Shown piece by piece: positions 8,333 to 12,500 of a stretch of DNA of 12,500 nucleotides; positions within the stretch are counted from its first letter, which is position 1, and every line of letters begins with the position of its first letter. The position numbers were made by a program, and so were the translations under genes. Source of the DNA: Stramonita haemastoma. Its lineage: Eukaryota; Mollusca; Gastropoda; Neogastropoda; Muricidae. The DNA is taken from positions 30,242,152 to 30,254,651 of the forward strand of contig CM060334.1 of assembly GCA_030674155.1 (NCBI GenBank), written 5' to 3'. Under the pieces are notes generated by a model. It was not told the origin of the DNA. It saw nothing but the letters and a program-made list of their open reading frames with translations, and made no database searches.

Positions 8333-8660
8333 CCCTTAAGTGTATATGTTTTATGTACAGCTGCAATAATACGTCATGATGTATAGCTTTACAACGCTGG
8401 ATAGAATATTAATGCTTTTCACCCACTTACTTAAGTGTGGCAGCTGCAATAATACGTAATGATGTATAGCTTTGCAACATTGGATAGAATATCAGTGCTT
8501 TTCACCCACCTACCTAAGTGTAATGTGTGCAGCTGCAATAATATGGAATGATGTACAACTCTACAACATGGGCTACAATATTAATGCTTTTCACCCACCG
8601 ACCTGAGGGTAATAGGTACAGCTGCAATAACATGCAATGATGTTATCTCTGCAACACCTC
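8333..8660 (+). repeat. 83-89-bp minisatellite, about 3.5 copies
   Basis: The motif CAGCTGCAATAA begins at 8358, 8441, 8530 and 8619, giving periods of 83, 89 and 89 bases. Each unit continues with an ATGATGTA block, a TACAAC/TGCAAC block, TGCTTTTCACCCAC and a CTTAAGTGT- or CCTAAGTGT-like end. Copies differ by substitutions and small indels, and the last is partial. A leading partial unit is visible from about 8333. Confidence 0.92.
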
Positions 8661-9757
8661 CGTAAAAAATGTTAGGGGCATCCCTCATTTTTTGGCCTTT
8701 AGTGTGCAAACCCCCACCCCGGCTCTCGTCATTTTTGGCTATCCCTCTCACACGCGCGGTTTGTATGCAAAATATTCTAGGTCTAGACAAACTTTTCCGA
8801 GCATAAGCTTTAGGGTATGGGTTAGCTTTTGAAGATCCTTTGTGGAAATGAGTGGATAGGACAGTCTTTGGGTTGTTAGAAACGGAGGAGACAACGATTC
8901 CTCTGCAGTAGTCGTCACACATGTTGCCTCTTAACATGCAGATTTGATTTATGAATTCATAGCAACACAAAAAGCAACATCCCCACAAGAAAAGTCACTG
9001 CATGCATTGATTGTATCAGTCTTCTTGAAGCTATTGCATCAGTAAGTATACATCGTATCAAAGAGTCTAGGCTGCATAGAGTGAATTCGCAGACAAGGAA
9101 GCCGTCAGATCAGCTCTTGTATGCATTTTCTAGCAGGTTCGGCATCAGGTCTGGAATTTATGCAGCACTTATGAAGCTAAAAATGTTTTTAGCAAAGAGA
9201 ACAACAAAAGTTTCACCAAAAACAAACAAAATGGTCATAAAGAAAATAACGAATAAATTTCACCTCGATAACATTTTTTTTTAGCATTGATATGGAACTA
9301 TGTTGATGCACAACAAGGAATAAAGCCATATAAAAACAAATTATAGTGATATAAGCATCGACAAACTTCCCAACTGTATTTTTTCTTGCATTGTACCATT
9401 TGAAAGTTTGTAAAGGCTGCAGAATTATCACGAGGGAGAGAGAGACAATGACAAAAGTTTATTGTTATAGGCAGGATGCCCATTAACAAGGGGACAGTGG
9501 GAGGGGGGCTGGGCACAACACAACAAAATGTCATGTACTGAGAACTTCCTTGATTACAACCCAAAAGGTGATCATGTCATGGATGCCATAACATTGTTAC
9601 ATGATAAATTTAGATCCTTTTTTCATAAGCTTTGATTAACCCTTACAATTGAAATTGTCAAGGGGGAGGAATTTCCACAAAACTGTACAAATCCAAAAAT
9701 CAACATCTAACAACAAACTGGTCAGTGACAAGAAAACTATGTTACGATGTCTTTTCT

Positions 9758-9762
<5 letters not shown>
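8661..9762. other. Stretch with no supported gene
   Basis: About 1.1 kb. The longest frame is on the minus strand, 8988-8581, and it runs through three copies of the minisatellite. Its translation is unfamiliar and its composition is not convincing. The minus strand carries AATAAACTTTTGTCATTG at about 9464-9447, which could be a polyadenylation signal, but no upstream coding frame supports that. Confidence 0.5.

Positions 9763-9803
<41 letters not shown>
9763..9803 (+). repeat. 41-base poly-T run
   Basis: An unbroken T run. On the minus strand it is poly-A, as at the 3' end of a retroposed RNA, but nothing recognisable precedes it on that strand, so I record only the run. Confidence 0.96.
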
Positions 9804-9879
9804 CATGGCTTGTGCAACTCTATACCACTAACACGTGACAGATCCGTGATAATCCAGGAGGCATGTCGGGTTCAGCTAT

Positions 9880-9880
<1 letters not shown>

Positions 9881-9952
<72 letters not shown>

Positions 9953-9980
9953 CCCTCTCTCTCTCTTCATATACACCCCC

Positions 9981-10039
<59 letters not shown>

Positions 10040-10345
10040 TACACACTTTCTCCCTCCCTCAAACACACACATTCACACACTCATACACACACATACATAC
10101 ATACACGCACACACATACACACACACATACACATCCACATTCATACACACACGTGTACATGAATACCTACACAAACATTAATACATCTCCACATGCTCCA
10201 ACACATACACAGAGACACACACATACACACTCATACACACACACATAAACACACGCACGAACGCACGCACATACACACACCCTCAAATTCACATACATAC
10301 ACACATATACGCACGCACTCACACACACACACACACGCACGCACA

Positions 10346-10402
<57 letters not shown>

Positions 10403-10418
10403 ACACACGCGCGCGCGC
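9881..10418 (+). repeat. CT, CA and CG compound array
   Basis: (CT)n at 9881-9967 is followed by perfect (CA)n at about 9984-10035, then about 300 bases of degenerate CA-rich sequence with CATA and CGCA variants. A second near-perfect (CA)n covers 10351-10397, and a block of alternating CG closes the array at 10408-10418. CA/CG alternation has Z-DNA potential. The array ends 6 bases before the stop codon of the minus-strand reading frame at 10425. Confidence 0.95.
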
Positions 10419-10424
10419 ACGGAT

Positions 10425-11306
10425 TTAACCAAGGAAGAATCGAACAGCGTCCACGATTACATGCATTACATCACGCCCGGCACTGATTTGATCTTTGAAT
10501 CTCTCCCGGTCGGCAAGGCACCACAGCTTCAGCTTCTGGAAGACAAATCTTTCGTTGTTGGTCATCAGCCTGGTGTTCCTTTTCACAAACCAAAATAAAT
10601 CCGGGGGTGTGTCATCAGCAGCAGTCCATTGAAATTGAAAAACAAGATCGTCAGTTTCGCAAACCAGCGTGTCTGTATGCCGTTTGCTGGTGAACACGCG
10701 ATTGAAGTCCTGGTTCCTGCGAGTGTCCTTAAGCCTCCTCTGCAAGGTTCTGTCCGTCAGTGCAGCTACATAGTCCCTGATGACATCAGCACTTGCTCCA
10801 ACTTGCTGTATTTTCGCCAGACGATCATCACAATCGGTGGTTTCCGTTGTAAACACAGACGCAAGGTCAATGTCACCACGTTCCACGTCAGCATGCATGA
10901 CATCCTCTGCCTGTTTGACATCGCTTGGTGCATGGCGGATTTCACGTGCGTCTTCTTGTGACAGCGTGTTGGTGGCAGAAGGGGGTGTGTCAGTGAAAAA
11001 CACAGGGCAGCTTGAAGGAGGTTGTGGGCACAAATAAACATTGTGATTGTTCCTCTGTTGTAACAATTTCACTTGCCTCCTGTTCTTGCCGCTGCGCTGT
11101 CCGTCTCCTCTCTTCCGTCCTCCGTCTGTCTCTGTCAATCTGGCTTGGCGGCTTTCGTCGGTAGCTGCGGGAGCTGACAAGGGTGTCGTGTTGCACCATG
11201 TTGCTGTTGCTGGCTGGGCTGGCTTGCAGTCGTAGTACAACGACTGTGCTATCGCCACTTCCAGCAATTTTCCAGGATGTGAGGTGATTTTCTTGGAGCA
11301 GGGCAT
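10425..11306 (-). CDS. Uncharacterised protein, C-terminal part
   Basis: An open frame of 293 codons ends at TAA (10427-10425). Residues 105-293 look like real protein, with mixed polar and hydrophobic composition. An acidic region (118-165) contains SQEDAREI. A charged helical-looking stretch (164-200) contains [10 protein letters not shown]. Next come CETDDLVF (216-223), [10 protein letters not shown] (234-243) and a final helix-like segment (251-291) ending in AVRFFLG. No enzyme motif, signal peptide or membrane segment is seen. Residues 1 to about 83 read in the frame opposite to a better coding candidate (the 11349-10990 frame) and are probably not translated. I recall similar C-termini in multi-copy uncharacterised proteins of molluscs. 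No intron is seen. It may be one half of a frameshifted gene, pseudogene or mobile-element ORF. Confidence 0.55.
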   Translation of the reverse strand: MPCSKKITSHPGKLLEVAIAQSLYYDCKPAQPATATWCNTTPLSAPAATDESRQARLTETDGGRKRGDGQRSGKNRRQVKLLQQRNNHNVYLCPQPPSSCPVFFTDTPPSATNTLSQEDAREIRHAPSDVKQAEDVMHADVERGDIDLASVFTTETTDCDDRLAKIQQVGASADVIRDYVAALTDRTLQRRLKDTRRNQDFNRVFTSKRHTDTLVCETDDLVFQFQWTAADDTPPDLFWFVKRNTRLMTNNERFVFQKLKLWCLADRERFKDQISAGRDVMHVIVDAVRFFLG

Positions 11307-11349
11307 CCAGAGTAACGTTCAACGTTGTTGGTAGACCGACAACGGGCAT
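10990..11349 (-). CDS. Uncharacterised protein, N-terminal part
   Basis: A 119-codon frame starts at ATG 11349-11347. An in-frame TAG at 11412-11410 limits extension upstream, which supports this start or one close to it. Residues 10-41 resemble a compact fold with [17 protein letters not shown] and a beta-like STVVVLRL. Residues 62-87 are a strongly basic stretch containing [16 protein letters not shown], possibly nucleic-acid binding. I recall the combination of an SSW-KI-G---TVVVLR segment followed by a [13 protein letters not shown] box in repeated uncharacterised proteins of marine invertebrates. The frame stops at TGA (10992-10990), but from about residue 100 the neighbouring frame reads better, suggesting a one-base frameshift near 11040-11070. 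It could be a pseudogene, an assembly error or two exons. Confidence 0.55.
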   Translation of the reverse strand: MPVVGLPTTLNVTLDALLQENHLTSWKIAGSGDSTVVVLRLQASPASNSNMVQHDTLVSSRSYRRKPPSQIDRDRRRTEERRRTAQRQEQEASEIVTTEEQSQCLFVPTTSFKLPCVFH

Positions 11350-11440
11350 TGTTTCGGATAAAAGTGTATTATTTTGATAAACAAATTCACAGCAAAATAA
11401 TATTCCTGCCTACCTCCAAGGGAGATCACTCCGCCAACCG

Positions 11441-11597
<157 letters not shown>

Positions 11598-12500
11598 TAT
11601 AAAAGAAAAGATAAGAAAAAATATGTCATGATGTAATATGGAAAGAAGTTTGATGTGCATACGTTGGGAAGGAATAAACCCTCAAAAAGACTGATGTGAT
11701 GTAATGAGCATCCGCATCTTAACAATTGTATCTTTTGCTAACATTCTAAAATTTAATGGTGGGATTACTATAAAAAAGAGAGATTGCACGTAAGAAAAAG
11801 AATAGAAAAACATCAATCTATACCAATGGTGAAGACAGCAACAGTGAATTTGCCCCAAATATTAGTGATCCTACTGCTGTTTCTGCTACATGATGAAAGG
11901 GGGTTGAGAATGACGATAACAACTCAAAAAAGACTGTACTGTACAATAGCAGCAACTATTATAGCAGACGGGAAACGAATCAGCGTTGAAAATAGCAACA
12001 GAAACTACCCCGACTGCCATCCAACACCACTAAGAAGAAAAGCCAACACCAGAACGTAGAATATTCCAGCCTGTTACCAAGCATCCATAGAGAAAAGTAT
12101 TTTTTTACACCATCATTTTGTATGGAAAAAAAATCTATCTCATCTCTCCTTCAACCTCTTTCAGTCTTGTCTCAGTTTTAGTTAGCCTGAAAAAAAAACA
12201 ACTAAACGGCATTTTTTTGCCTTTGATCCTTCAAGAGACATTTCTGAAATTTTTTTTTTTTTTTCTTTTCTCTCTCCATACCCTATGTACTTTGCCCACC
12301 TAAAGTGCAGATGACGTAAGTGTTGTATGATACACACTGTTGGGTGGGAATATCAATCCCCTCCCCACCCCCTCACTTCCAACTCTCCTTTCTTCTCTCT
12401 GGATTATGGACATGTCCCTAGCTTGACGGTGGTATGCAAATCACCTCTGATTCTTGCCAGATTATTTTTTGTTGGAGCAACGTCTTGTAGGCCTTCTGTA
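11598..12500. other. Right-end stretch with no supported gene
   Basis: About 900 bases, AT-rich with a T run at 12250-12264 and a pyrimidine-rich zone at 12355-12400. Frames at 11784-12059 (91 codons) and 12118-12303 (61 codons) have no family signal. 11910-12005 resembles 4433-4535, and 12430-12459 resembles 2703-2732, so part of it may belong to dispersed repeats. Confidence 0.5.

Noticed and set aside
8581..8988. 135-codon minus-strand frame
   Set aside because: It ends inside the 83-89-bp minisatellite and has no recognisable motif or coding-like bias.
9747..10486. Plus-strand His/Thr and Ser/Leu frames, minus-strand Cys/Val frames
   Set aside because: All come from CA and CT repeats in different frames.
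10629..11235. Plus-strand frames of 62-110 codons opposite the gene remnant
   Set aside because: They are antisense shadows of the minus-strand frames and have no independent signal.

Overview
The window looks like noncoding, repeat-dense nuclear DNA from an animal, most likely a marine mollusc and perhaps a gastropod. The evidence is the very high density of long microsatellites on both strands, two tRNA-derived SINEs whose central domains resemble ones I recall from molluscan genomes, a fragment of a non-LTR retrotransposon C-terminus, and no operon-like packing. The taxon assignment rests on remembered repeat sequences, not on a search.

Layout, left to right. 1-420: a G-run followed by a GT-rich tract. 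421-880: a CpG-dense segment of normal complexity. 843-935: a short dispersed-repeat fragment. 940-1301: a long imperfect polypurine tract. 1531-1692: GT/CTGT repeats. 1850-1888: a 39-base C run. About 2003-2340: a tRNA-derived SINE on the minus strand. 2523-2671 and 2983-3060: CA/CT arrays. 3132-3360: a decayed LINE tail on the minus strand. 3660-3890: a possible dispersed element. 3890-5500: mostly featureless sequence. 5521-5818: a second SINE on the minus strand with clear pol III A and B boxes. 6180-6335: a diverged relative of that SINE's core on the plus strand. 6393-6542: a GACA/GATA array. 7000-7462: a 20-bp minisatellite with an 80-bp higher-order period. 8333-8660: an 83-89-bp minisatellite. 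9763-10418: T, CT, CA and CG tracts. 10425-11349: the only convincing protein-coding remnant. 11441-11597: a GA array. The rest, to 12500, holds little.

The one protein-coding signal lies on the minus strand at 11349-10425. It is spread over two overlapping frames that look like the N-terminal and C-terminal parts of one protein of roughly 300 residues, separated by a frameshift near 11040-11070. It resembles, from memory, an uncharacterised multi-copy protein family of molluscs and other marine invertebrates, and it may belong to a mobile element. It is intronless as seen and is flanked directly by CA and GA arrays.

No RNA gene, CRISPR array, operon or intact transposon is visible. I found no complete undescribed system. 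The points most worth following are the two-frame gene, the higher-order minisatellite and the set of related SINE-core fragments in opposite orientations.
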